This document shows positions 35,622-44,309 of a stretch of DNA of 64,000 nucleotides, piece by piece. Location: positions 1,364,001 to 1,428,000 of the forward strand of contig JABMLP010000013.1 of assembly GCA_013176395.1 (NCBI GenBank), written 5' to 3'. The number at the start of each line of letters is the position of its first letter. The stretch's first letter is position 1. The position numbers and the translations under genes are program-made. The DNA is from Venturia oleaginea (taxonomy: Eukaryota; Ascomycota; Dothideomycetes; Venturiales; Venturiaceae). The notes beneath the pieces were generated by a model. The model did not search any database. It saw only the letters and a program-made list of their open reading frames with translations, and was not told the DNA's origin.

Positions 35622-36358
35622 TTGCCCACAGCTCCCTCAACAGTAACAGGGAACGTAACCGCCCTCGGCATTGCCTCTCTCGACGTCTCCACCAAATTAT
35701 ATGTCTCCACCTTCGAGTTCGGCAAAGCCAGTCGAATCAGCTTCCCCGCATGGAACGAAAACATCATGAGCACTACGAGCCGTGGACGGCCCTCATCCCC
35801 ATGGAGTTCAAAGACGAAAGGCCAGTCAAGCTTCCAATTTGCAGTTCCAAATGCAAAACGCGACACTAGCGACGGTCGTTGTAGCGGGCAGTTTTGCGGC
35901 TGAAGGAGCAGGAGTAGGGAGCAAAGAAGGAACGTTTTGGGACAAAGATCCGGAGAGATGTGTGTTTGAACCTGTACTAAGCAGCAGCGTTAAGAGTGCT
36001 GTTCTTACGGGAACTGGTTATGGGAGTTCGGATATTGCGAAGTCGGCAGCGTTCCTCTCTAACATGGTCGGTACATCACCCAAAGCAGGTGTTTCGACCG
36101 TGCCAACCAAGCTTGAGTTTGATATCGATATCTAGTTCCTAGACTTCCATGATAAGAGTGATAAGAGACCGACTAAGAGCTTGCCGCTCAAGATTGTCGT
36201 GATGCTCCGAACATAGACGGGTTCAAGTGTTCAACAGCACCATTACCGCCAATGGAGGAGGCCTGATCAATGAGATCCCAGCAGAATTGAGTACGAGTAC
36301 GATTATTGGGCTGGGGTACGATCCGATGGACGGAATTTTCATGGTAGTCAATCCGTAA
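35622..36358 (+). pseudogene. Decayed gene, family not recognised
   Basis: The plus strand shows protein-like sequence in three successive frames. First frame: TALGIASLDVSTKLYVSTFE to AWNENIMSTTS (35650-35780). Second frame: NATLATVVVAGSFAAEGAG to PTKLEFDIDI with a TAG at 36133-36135, continuing as FLDFHDKSDKRPTKSLPLK. Third frame: VQVFNSTITANGGGLINEIP to GYDPMDGIFMVVNP, stop 36356-36358. The pieces fit one ancestral protein, broken by at least two frame changes and one stop. I found no splice sites that would join them. The opposite strand has an 89-codon ORF (35597-35866) that I take for a shadow. The family is unknown to me; sequencing error is the alternative explanation. Confidence 0.5.
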
Positions 36359-36867
36359 GGACTTCTTGGCTCTTTGTAGCATCATAGTTGATACCAAAGT
36401 GAATTCACCATGGCTGGCGATAGATTTTGATTCCATTGGTGATGGAATGCAAGACAAGAAGCGAGACGAGAAATGAGATCGCCCTTAAGTGGACTATCAC
36501 GTGATGTTTGCTTTTTATGCAGTCGCATTCCACTTGTCTTTCTCTCCGCATCAACCAACTATGCCCGCACGTATCGAGCGTCTGCCGCTCGGAGTTCGCC
36601 TCTGTCAATCTCGTCTGGTCTTCTAGGAGGCACAATGGTTCCGCCTGAAGAGGTTGGTCCCCGAGATGGACAAGTACCACCTTCCGAAACATGTCTAATC
36701 TTGAAGATCATTGCAACAATCGAATCAATGACTGGGTCTCTAGGCTGAGCCAAGGCTGAAGCCTCATGCAGCAGTTCCAGTACCCAAGAGCTTGAGGGAG
36801 AATGATCGAGTATAAAGACCGTATATTCTCCAAGAATTTCCTAATTATCAGTTTCACAGCATCCATC
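36359..36867. other. Intergenic: promoter of the HNH nuclease
   Basis: No gene supported. TATAAAG at 36811-36817, 51 bp before the ATG, is a good TATA box for the next gene. Confidence 0.5.
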
Positions 36868-37607
36868 ATGGCGTCCATTTACACTAGCATCACTTTTGCA
36901 CTCCTCTTGTCTTCTGCGTCTTGTTCTCCTATCGTTGCGCGCTCGCCAACTCCACCAAATATTCCATCGGCTTCAAGCGCAACGACCTTGCTCAACGGTC
37001 TCACTGTTGCTGCCCAGGGTCCACAAACGGGTTACTCGAGAGACCTCTTTCCGACCTGGAACACTATCTCAGGAAATTGCAATACACGTGAAACTGTTCT
37101 AAGGCGTGACGGAACTGGCGTTGTTGTTAGTTCAGCTTGCGCAGCAACCTCAGGCTCATGGTTCTCTCCATACGATGGAGCAACCTGGACTGCAGCTTCC
37201 GATGTTGATATTGACCATGTTGTTCCATTGAGCAATGCTTGGAAGGTTGGTTTCATCCATTGACCCTTTGCTAGATGTCAAGCTGATATGAATTGATTTT
37301 AAGTCCGGAGCTTCAGCTTGGACAACAGCACGTCGACGGGCACTTGCGAACGATCTTGACAACCCTCAGCTGATCGCAGTCACGGACAACGTCAACCAGG
37401 CCAAATCAGACCGTGGACCTGAAGAATGGCAGCCTCCATTAGGTGAGTTTTTGCAAAGGTGATAATCGTAATCTAAAAGCTGACTTCTGCAAAGCTTCTT
37501 ACCACTGCACGTACGCAAGGATGTGGATCAGGGTCAAATCGGTGTACTCTTTGACTGTCACAAGTGCTGAAAGGAGCGCTCTTGCGAGCATGCTCGGGAC
37601 TTGCTGA
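36868..37607 (+). CDS. Secreted HNH nuclease (DUF1524 / GmrSD C-terminal-like)
   Basis: Exons 36868-37245, 37304-37442 and 37495-37607 encode 209 residues. The N-terminus MASIYTSITFALLLSSASC is a signal peptide. The nuclease motif is DVDIDHVVPLSNAWKSGASA (DH...P...W), followed by NDLDNPQLIAVTDNVNQAKS and DRGPEEWQPP, the Asn/Lys/Asp/Trp set of this HNH subfamily. The cysteines (GNC, SAC, YHC, GTC) fit an extracellular protein with disulfides. Small secreted proteins of this type are common in ascomycetes and have DNase activity in the cases tested. A TATA box lies 51 bp upstream of the start. It marks the beginning of the repeat- and pseudogene-rich part of the window. Confidence 0.88.
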
Positions 37608-37985
37608 TCAGGAGAGTGATATGGAGGCCATGATGAAGGAAACATCGTTTTTTTGGATTCCGTCCGAATACCTGACTTGGTACAATTACAGAAGTCTTTA
37701 TTTGCAGTCCAGCCCGCACCAATTTCCCAAGTTGATAAGGACTTGTTCCAAATGCGTTTTCCTTCGATTTTCGCGAAGATCGGCAATAGAAATTGTTTTC
37801 TGCCCAATCTCTCTTTCAAGTCCGTTGTTGTGAACTCAGTTTTGGCGTTGCTAATGCCCATATAACTTCCGGGATGTGAGGATCTACTTTTCGCATATCT
37901 CGCAAAGGATCCTTTGGAATACAAGAGAGCTAACAGCTCCACAGCAGGTTAGCGACACCGTGTGGATGGGCCTTGAGACTGAAAC

Positions 37986-38997
37986 TCAATACCAATTCCC
38001 AGCTTTCCGCTCCCGTACAGCCTCGTCAAGCTTCTTGACAACATCAGGACCGGAAAATGTGTAAAAATGAGTATGAGGCTCGTACTGCGTGTACCAAAGA
38101 TCCAGGTTAGACTCGTAAAAGAACGGTATCTGTATAGTAGCAGAAAGCGACCCAAATTAAATTCCGAAGCACGCTCGATAGTTTTCCTGACAAGCCTTTT
38201 CTGATTACCAGAGAGTTCGTTATACCTGTTCCACGGATAAAGGAGCTGTACATGTAGGTTCTCATTCAAGAACGTCTCCTTGACAAAGTCCAGGACCTCA
38301 TCAAGTACTTCTTTCCAACGGTCAGGGCAGTTTTGGTACCACGTGTCTTCTTGATAATCCAGTACTAGCGTATAAAGATCAACAGTTATGCGGACGACTC
38401 TCTTGAGGTGAGCCGGAGGGATGAGAGCCACTCGCCGCTCAAGGTCCATGCGCCTCAGTGTAGTCTCCCGTCCTTATTCATTCGGCAGAATGAAATGGTT
38501 CCTGGAGTAAAATATGCTCAGTGCCTCTTCCCTAGTCTCCTTCGTGGCTTTGAATATACCATTCTGGGAAATGGCTCTGCTCTTGCAAAAAGAGCAGGGA
38601 GACCTGTCCTCGCGTCTCTTGACAAATTTGACGCCTTCGGTACAATTGCGTCCCTCTGACTTAAATCCGGTCGAGGCTGTGGCGTTGGACATTTGCAGAA
38701 TCTGCAATGCCATTTCAACGGTCTTGCAAAGGGCAAATCGATAGGAATTCCTTCATATTCGAGGGTGTCGACCACTCAGTTGGTATGTGATATTATCAAA
38801 CTCCGGAGATCGGCAGGGAGTCGGAGGTATGGGAGGAGAGGAGTTGGCTTGATTTCGACGATAGACATTCTCTCCATTTCGGCTTCCAGAGAGCCGACAA
38901 AGAATCCTTGATCGCTCTCTGGATTTGATATCTGAGCATTTTCGGCCTGCATTTTTGCTCTTGGAAATTCCTGTGATTGTGTCTGGATATGATGCAT
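37986..38997 (-). pseudogene. Decayed member of a fungal family, copy 1
   Basis: Reading from 38997: MQAENAQISNPESDQGFF, then LPYLRLPADLRSLIISHTN, an in-frame TGA, then VDTLEYEGIPIDLPFA, a frame change, then SPCSFCKSRAISQNGIFKAT, EALSIFYSRNHFILPNE, an in-frame TAA (about 38470), then MDLERRVALIPPAHLKRVV to ELSGNQKRL. After a possible 63-bp intron (GTCAGG to TATACAG) the end reads FYESNLDLWYTQYEPHTHFY to RERKAGNWY, stop at 37986. Copy 2 (40061-40600) shares IPIDLPF, C-x2-C with NG(I/M)F, EAL..FY and TFSGPD. The start of the block (LPADLRSLI) resembles the F-box-like opening of many fungal proteins. Function unknown. Confidence 0.65.
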
Positions 38998-39230
38998 GAA
39001 TGGGTTTCGGCCAAATCCGTGATGAGAAGCAGTAGTGTGATGATATTAGAGGAGCAAAGCGGAAAGCTGGCATCATTCATAATTATAAGTGTGCAGTCTT
39101 CGCGTTGACTCCCGTTCTGGCACTAGCACTTGAGTCACTAGGTTTCTACAATATTTGTAACGAATTTTTGTTTTGGTCGTAGGTCTCTGGTCACTATCTG
39201 GTTCCATAAACCATGGTATTCCATACTTTG

Positions 39231-39911
39231 GGTATGTTCGGTTCGGATTTGAATCTGCAGCCCCAGAGAGGTTTTTGGTGTAGGGATATTGCCTGAAGCA
39301 TAATTTAGGGGTTTGGGCCTAGTTTAGCAGAACACCAATCGTTCTGTTCGTTTCAATGCACTTAAATATCCCGCGGTGAACCTGCGCAGGCCAATGCCCG
39401 TAGAATCCTCCTTCCTACTTCTCTCCGGCCTCTTCTCTTTATCGTTCCTATCGACGCGCCAGGCGCCTTTATCGCTTTCTATAGCCTTTAGCAATGATAG
39501 TAGCTGCTAGAGGGAGCTAAAGGAAGATAAAGAATGTAAGTAACAGGACACGATTGATTATAATAATAGCTTCAGTAGAACTTCTCGTAAGCGAACTAAA
39601 ATCTACAGAATCTGGTAGGTTTTAAAGCAGGAGAGAGGGGACTCTCCTACTCAAGGACCTGCTGCAGAAACTGTTTTTAGCATATAATTAACTATGCGAA
39701 CTTGTACACATCCTCTTTATTGCCTTTATATTATAGTAGCTAATACGTTGACTAGAATCTGCCAGATTCCTTATTTTGAAGCGAACTGAACGAAACGATT
39801 TTTACGCCAGATTAGGCCTCAACCTGCAGGTTTGGCCGAATAGTACTTCAAAAACGCCTCAGATTAATCATTAGGCCCTGGCAGCCATATTAACCCTCAA
39901 CCGAACAGACC
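39231..39911. mobile_element. Non-autonomous inverted-repeat element (MITE-like)
   Basis: The two ends are GGGTATGTTCGGTT (39231-39244) and, on the opposite strand, GGGTCTGTTCGGTT (39898-39911), 13 of 14 identical. Further inside, the left GGGCCTAGTTTAGCAGAA to GTTCTGTTCGTTTC (about 39315-39355) matches the reverse complement of the right part at about 39780-39830 (AGGCCTAATCTGG to GTTCAGTTCGCTTC), so the inverted repeats are long but imperfect. The core is AT-rich and without an ORF. The flank after the right end is TTA and before the left end TTT, so a 3-bp target duplication of the PIF/Harbinger kind is possible but not shown. Superfamily uncertain. Confidence 0.5.
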
Positions 39912-40060
39912 CTTAATCGGCTTCGAACATCACCGACATGGCACAGAGACCCTTACATCTGACCTTTGGTTCATAAGCCTCCCATTTACTTTCCCATATT
40001 CCTGCCTATCTCAACACTCGCAACATCACCGCTCTCCTTCTATACCACGGAGACCCCTCA

Positions 40061-40600
40061 TCATTCCCTCACAATCAACGCCTCAAGCCCACCCCGCACT
40101 GTCATCTCAACGTTCTTGCCTATATCAGGTCCAGAGAAAGTGTGCCAGCCCCGAGGAACCAGTCGACCTTTTAAATCTTCAGTGATTGTGTAGAAGTTTC
40201 TCAATGCTTCTGCTCTGGCTGGGGTACAGGCCTGGAACATCCCGTTTTTCTTCATGGAAAGAGTAACGCATGAGTTGCAAGTTGTTTTCGCTCGATAATG
40301 GACTGATGATACGCCTTCGACAAGCTTGTTTCTCTCGTCGAGTGAATCACCGATACCATCTGTGGTCAAATCTACACCTGTCCAGAAATTAAGGTTGTTC
40401 CGGTGGCAGCTGTGGGACTCGTAGATTGGCGTGAAGGGTAAGTCGATAGGAATAGTATCATAGACCGGAGTATTATGGATGAGGTCAGTGTAGGATATAA
40501 CTGCTGATTGTAGTTCCGGCGGGAGGTTGAGAAATGGGGCTGTTGACTTGGCTCTTGCTCGCTCAAGGGAGGGTGCTTTTTTCGAAACGATCTTATCAAT
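40061..40600 (-). pseudogene. Truncated member of the same fungal family, copy 2
   Basis: One open frame without a start codon: KAPSLERARAKSTAPF, LNLPPELQSAVISYTDLIHN, VYDTIPIDLPFTP, CNSCVTLSMKKNGMFQA, ARAEALRNFYT and then GWHTFSGPDIGKNVE, ending LIVRE. Compared with copy 1 about 130 residues are missing between EALRNFYT and TFSGPD, so it carries an internal deletion. The frame runs up to the TA where the transposon is inserted (40601), and I see no ATG on the other side of the element in the joined frame. Confidence 0.6.
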
Positions 40601-40602
40601 TA

Positions 40603-40631
40603 ACGTGTTCCACCACCCAACCGCTCAAAAT
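40603..40631 (+). repeat. Left terminal inverted repeat of the Fot1/pogo element
   Basis: 29 bp starting ACGTGTTCCACCACCCAACC. It pairs with 42399-42427 at 27 of 29 positions; the two differences are at positions 5 and 6 (GT against AC). Confidence 0.93.
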
Positions 40632-40665
40632 CTGCCAAGACTTCTACCATTCCTCTTATGTGATT

Positions 40666-42376
40666 ATGTCTGAACAACGAAACGCACTATTACTCTAACA
40701 CGAAGGGAGAATCCAGCTCTCACTCCAAGCCCTACAAGCCGGCCAATTCCGAAGCCAACGGGCCGCCGCTCGTGCCTTTGACGTTAAACAGCGAATCCTC
40801 TCTGAGCGCGTTAAAGGAGTCCCATTTATCCTCGAAACACCACCAAATGGTCGGAAACTTACCCTTACCGAAGAGCAAATGCTTGTCCGATACATTCTTG
40901 ACCTCGATTCGCGAGGATTTGCGCCCCGGCTTCGTGAGGTAGCAGATATGGCCGATAAACTGCTAGCTATACGCGGTGGAGAGCCAGTGGGCAAAAACTG
41001 GGCTGAGAGGTTCGTTACGCGCTCAGATGAGCTCAAGATGGCCTTCAACCGAGCCAAGGATAGGCAGAGGATACTACAGGAAGATCCAGAGATTATTGGG
41101 GCGTGGTTCAAGCTCGTTGCAGATACCAAAGCCAAGTACGGCGTCCACGACGAGGATACACACAACTTTGACGAGATTGGCTTCCAGATGGGTGTTATTG
41201 GGTCAATGAAGGTCGTTACAGCATCCGAGAGACGTACAAGGCCGGAACTCATTCAGCCGGGCGATCGCGAATGGGTTACGGTTATCCAGAGTATCTGCGC
41301 CGCTGGGTATGCAACCCCACCCTTCATTATCTACAAAGGACGCGTTCACATCTCTGCGTGGTACGAGGAGGCAGATATACCGCGCAATTGGAAGCTTTCA
41401 GTCTCTGAGAACGGCTGGACAAATAACGCGCTTGGTCTTGAGTGGTTGAAGCATTTTGACGCGCATACAAAGGCGCGGCAGGTGGGGGGGGGGGTAGGGG
41501 GTACAGGCTACTTGTTTTGGACGGCCATCTCAGCCATCTCAGCCAGGATTTCAAGGACTACTGGCTCGAAAATAAGATCATAACCCTCTGCATGCCACCT
41601 CATTCATCGCGTATCCTCCAGCCGCTTGATGTGGTCTGCTTCTCGCCGTTGAAGTGCAAGTACTCTCAACGCGTCCGGGACTTGGCACGCCGACACGTCT
41701 ACCATATCAACAAGGAAGGCTTTCTCCCTGCCTTTAAAGACGCGTTTTTCGACGTGTTTACAAAAGAGAACTGTCAAAAGGCCTTTGAGGCAGTAGGGCT
41801 AGCCCCCATCGACGCGCAGGCGGTATTGGACCGCCTTGAAATATGGCTACGTACCCCGCCAGAACCCCGTCTCCCAGAAACGCCGTGGCAGTCAAAGACT
41901 CCAAGCAATACTCATGAATTTGGATCCCAATCCAAGCTCGTAAGCGACTCTTTTATTCGGTCACCAGTTACTGCGCAGGCTGACTTTTCCCAGCTTGTTA
42001 AGGGCGCTGAATTGATGTTCACCAAAACGCTCTACTCGTTGCGCGCAACCACGAGCTTGAAGAGCAATTGGCAATAATAACGAAGCGAAAATCGCGCAAA
42101 AGGAAGCGGATCCAGCAAGGTGGTACTATGGAGTATGGGACTGCAGCAGCGCGGGTAGCTGCAGAGGCGTCTGTAGCGCCTCAGGGATCGAAGAAGGCTA
42201 GTGGTAGTAGCAATCTAGAAACAGCCCGACCAACTCAACGGCGCTGTGGGAACTGCGGCGTAACTGGGCATAATGCGCGAACTTGTAAAAAAGATATCGA
42301 GATATCTTCTCAATCAGATAGTAGCACGACGGACTTGGAATCTATTGTTGATAGCGAAAAAATTAAAGAGTCGTAA
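40666..42376 (+). pseudogene. Fot1/pogo transposase, disabled
   Basis: Starts MSEQRNALLL and meets a TAA at 40696-40698. The frame resumes as HEGRIQLSLQALQAG (first helix-turn-helix, RAAARAFDVKQRILSERVKG) and KLTLTEEQMLVRYILDLDSR (second DNA-binding domain). The DDE_1 domain has its first acidic residue in HNFDEIGFQMG, then WVTVIQSICAAGYATPPFII. An 11-base G-run at 41484-41494 changes the frame; the sequence continues as LDGHLSHLSQDFKDYW (second acidic residue) and RILQPLDVVCFSPLKCKYSQ (third). A second frame change near 42020-42060 leads to ELEEQLAIITKRKSRKRKR and a CCHC knuckle, CGNCGVTGHNARTC. So one stop and two frame changes. The G-run could be an assembly error; the early stop and second change cannot be explained that way as easily. 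Confidence 0.9.
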
Positions 42377-42398
42377 GATGAGATGGTCGTGCCAAGAA

Positions 42399-42427
42399 AT
42401 TTTGAGCGGTTGGGTGGTGGAGTACGT
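42399..42427 (-). repeat. Right terminal inverted repeat of the Fot1/pogo element
   Basis: Reverse complement starts ACGTACTCCACCACCCAACC; followed by the TA duplication at 42428-42429. Confidence 0.93.
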
Positions 42428-42769
42428 TAAGGGGCAAGAATTAATTGATCTACGTTTTTAGCTAGGTTCTGCTGTACGGTAAAGCTCTTAGAATTACTCG
42501 ATGAGTCAATCAAAAGACTTGAGAATGTCCACGTTATTGCACAAACCCAATACAACCCCCATAAATTTCCTGTTCTGTGATATGAAATCGAGATTTAAAT
42601 AGAAACTCATCAATATCGGATGAAAATTCTAGCGATTGCAGACTGCGGAGGTGTTTTACGAGAATGTATATTTAGTCCCCCGGATACTACAGTTTATATA
42701 TGTATCATAGGTCCTAGACGATATGCGTCGACACCTTGCCGACAAGATTTCTATATATCAATTGTCAAA

Positions 42770-43166
42770 ATGCGCCCAACGCTTTACCTCCTACCAACCA
42801 TCCTCGCTGCCGTACAGCCAGTCTCTGGATCTGCTCTTCTGGATTATCCTAACAACAATGTAGGGCTCCCTGTTCTAGGAGCTGTAAAACAAGTTGCCGA
42901 TGATCGTCCTGCGGGCCTTTCGGAGACCTGCGGAATTTGTTATGCAGATGGCTACAAAGTGATCGTATGTTATACTAAATACTATAGGCTTTATAGTCAT
43001 TTGATTCTAATATTGGGTCCTGTAGAAAACAAATTGTCAAAACAAGTTGCCAAACTTTACAAGCTGTAAGGCATGGTGTCCATCTGTTTCTGTTGAACAA
43101 AAACTGCGAGTTTGCTGCGTATGTTCCACCTCTCCAAGCTTAAGGGCCTTTCTAACGTGTCCGTAG
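42770..43166 (+). CDS. Small cysteine-rich secreted protein (effector candidate)
   Basis: Exons 42770-42964 and 43026-43166 encode 111 residues. A signal peptide (MRPTLYLLPTILAAVQPVSG) is followed by SALLDYPNNNVGLPVLG and a cysteine-rich C-terminal half: ETCGICYADGYK, then across the intron TNCQNKLPNFTSCKAWCP, EQKLRVCCVCSTSP and FLTCP, nine cysteines in about 60 residues. The intron has a GTATGT donor, a CCTGTAG acceptor and removes a frame that would lose the cysteines. TTATATAT about 70 bp before the ATG is a plausible TATA box. No family is recognised. It starts 340 bp after the Fot1/pogo element, a position typical of effector genes in plant-associated fungi; the host role is an inference. 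Confidence 0.72.
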
Positions 43167-44309
43167 AACGTGATATGTCCACCTTGATAGCTCTATTTGC
43201 AGTCTTGAGGAAGGTCAACTCTTTTCCCGTACTGGGGGTGTCTTTGGTGGTAGATGACATGTTCGTGTCTGATTTGACGCGAAGAGAGTATATCATGGAG
43301 AGATCGAATTGCTTTTGTAAGAGCTGGAGCTTTGTGTGCCAACAGCAGTGCTTCTATAGCTGTGATTAGGTCATAAAGAATACTCGAGCTCTTGCTACCA
43401 CCTCTTCCATGCTCATATAACGGCGCCAGCCCTCTCCGACCACCAGTCTCACCTGCTCCAGTCCCTGCTTGGGAAATCTTTGCGATATCTCCATTTCTGG
43501 TTCCTCTCCCATATTCTTTCCTCCCACTCTTTTCCCACTAATATTCCGCCCTCTTGGAACCCTTTCCCTCAAGTTCCAACCGAGGACCGATTATTATTTC
43601 CTGCCTCGTACAAACCTTACTAAAATCAAAGCTCTTCTCCTAGCACCAACGCAAAATGTCTGCCATGAAAAGACCATCTCATAATCTTAGAATATCAGAA
43701 TCTCCACGTCCGTTGGAAAACCTCGATACCACAACAGCCGACCGAATTCCGGCTTCGGACCCGTTTCAAAACCCATTATCTATCAGTGCCTCTCTTCGAG
43801 CGTGACAGAATCGTCAAAAGACAGCCAATCCACCAGAATGCCACATCTTCACAGACATTGTCAAGATTCACGATTAGGAGAAATACCTTTATCCTAGATT
43901 TCTGGAACTATTTCAGAGAAACCCAAAGTCCCAGGAAGTTGTTGATAAGTATCTTGTCACAGCAAAACATCATGTTTTCAGAACAGAGCCATACATCAAC
44001 AAGAGGGGATGAATGGATTGTGTCACCTGTGTCATTAGTCATTTCGCTGGCTAATCTCGACAAAAATCGTGAGTCGATTACTCCAATATCCACAAGCCTC
44101 AAAGAAAATAAAAATTCTGTCGTCGAACAGTGACAGAAGACGTACAATTCAGACTGGCCAATCATCGAGGACGGTGTCAGGTGTGCCCAAAGGCAATCTA
44201 TGACCCGCTATCAGTATATCGCATACATCCAAACGCAACGTTACCGCCCAGAGTCGTGTTACATCCCATCCAAGCTGCACGCCGAAAGTACTCAAGTGTC
44301 CGCTGACGT
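43167..44309. other. Gene-poor stretch of 1.1 kb
   Basis: A 49-codon ORF at 43656-43804 (MSAMKRPSHNLRISESP) and a 115-codon ORF at 43786-44133 overlap in different frames. They might be remains of one gene, but no domain or splice pattern supports this. Confidence 0.4.

Larger units (their letters stand above)
40601..42429 (+). mobile_element. Fot1/pogo-type DNA transposon with TA duplication
   Basis: The element proper is 40603-42427 (1,825 bp), bounded by 29-bp terminal inverted repeats and flanked on both sides by TA (40601-40602 and 42428-42429), the target duplication of the Tc1/mariner/pogo group. Inside is a transposase gene with CENP-B/Tc5-like helix-turn-helix and DDE domains, but it is broken. 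Its size is close to the classical Fot1 length of about 1.9 kb. The well-preserved ends suggest recent arrival or maintenance by an active copy elsewhere. Confidence 0.93.

Noticed and set aside
35597..35866. 89-codon minus-strand ORF opposite the decayed gene
   Set aside because: The plus-strand pieces continue the same protein-like character downstream to 36358, while this ORF does not extend; taken as a shadow, with some doubt.
37499..37942. 147-codon minus-strand ORF overlapping the end of the HNH nuclease gene
   Set aside because: Antisense to a confirmed exon, no domain or signal peptide recognised.
43656..44133. Two overlapping ORFs (49 and 115 codons) that might be one broken gene
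   Set aside because: Joining needs a frame change and no homologous feature supports it.
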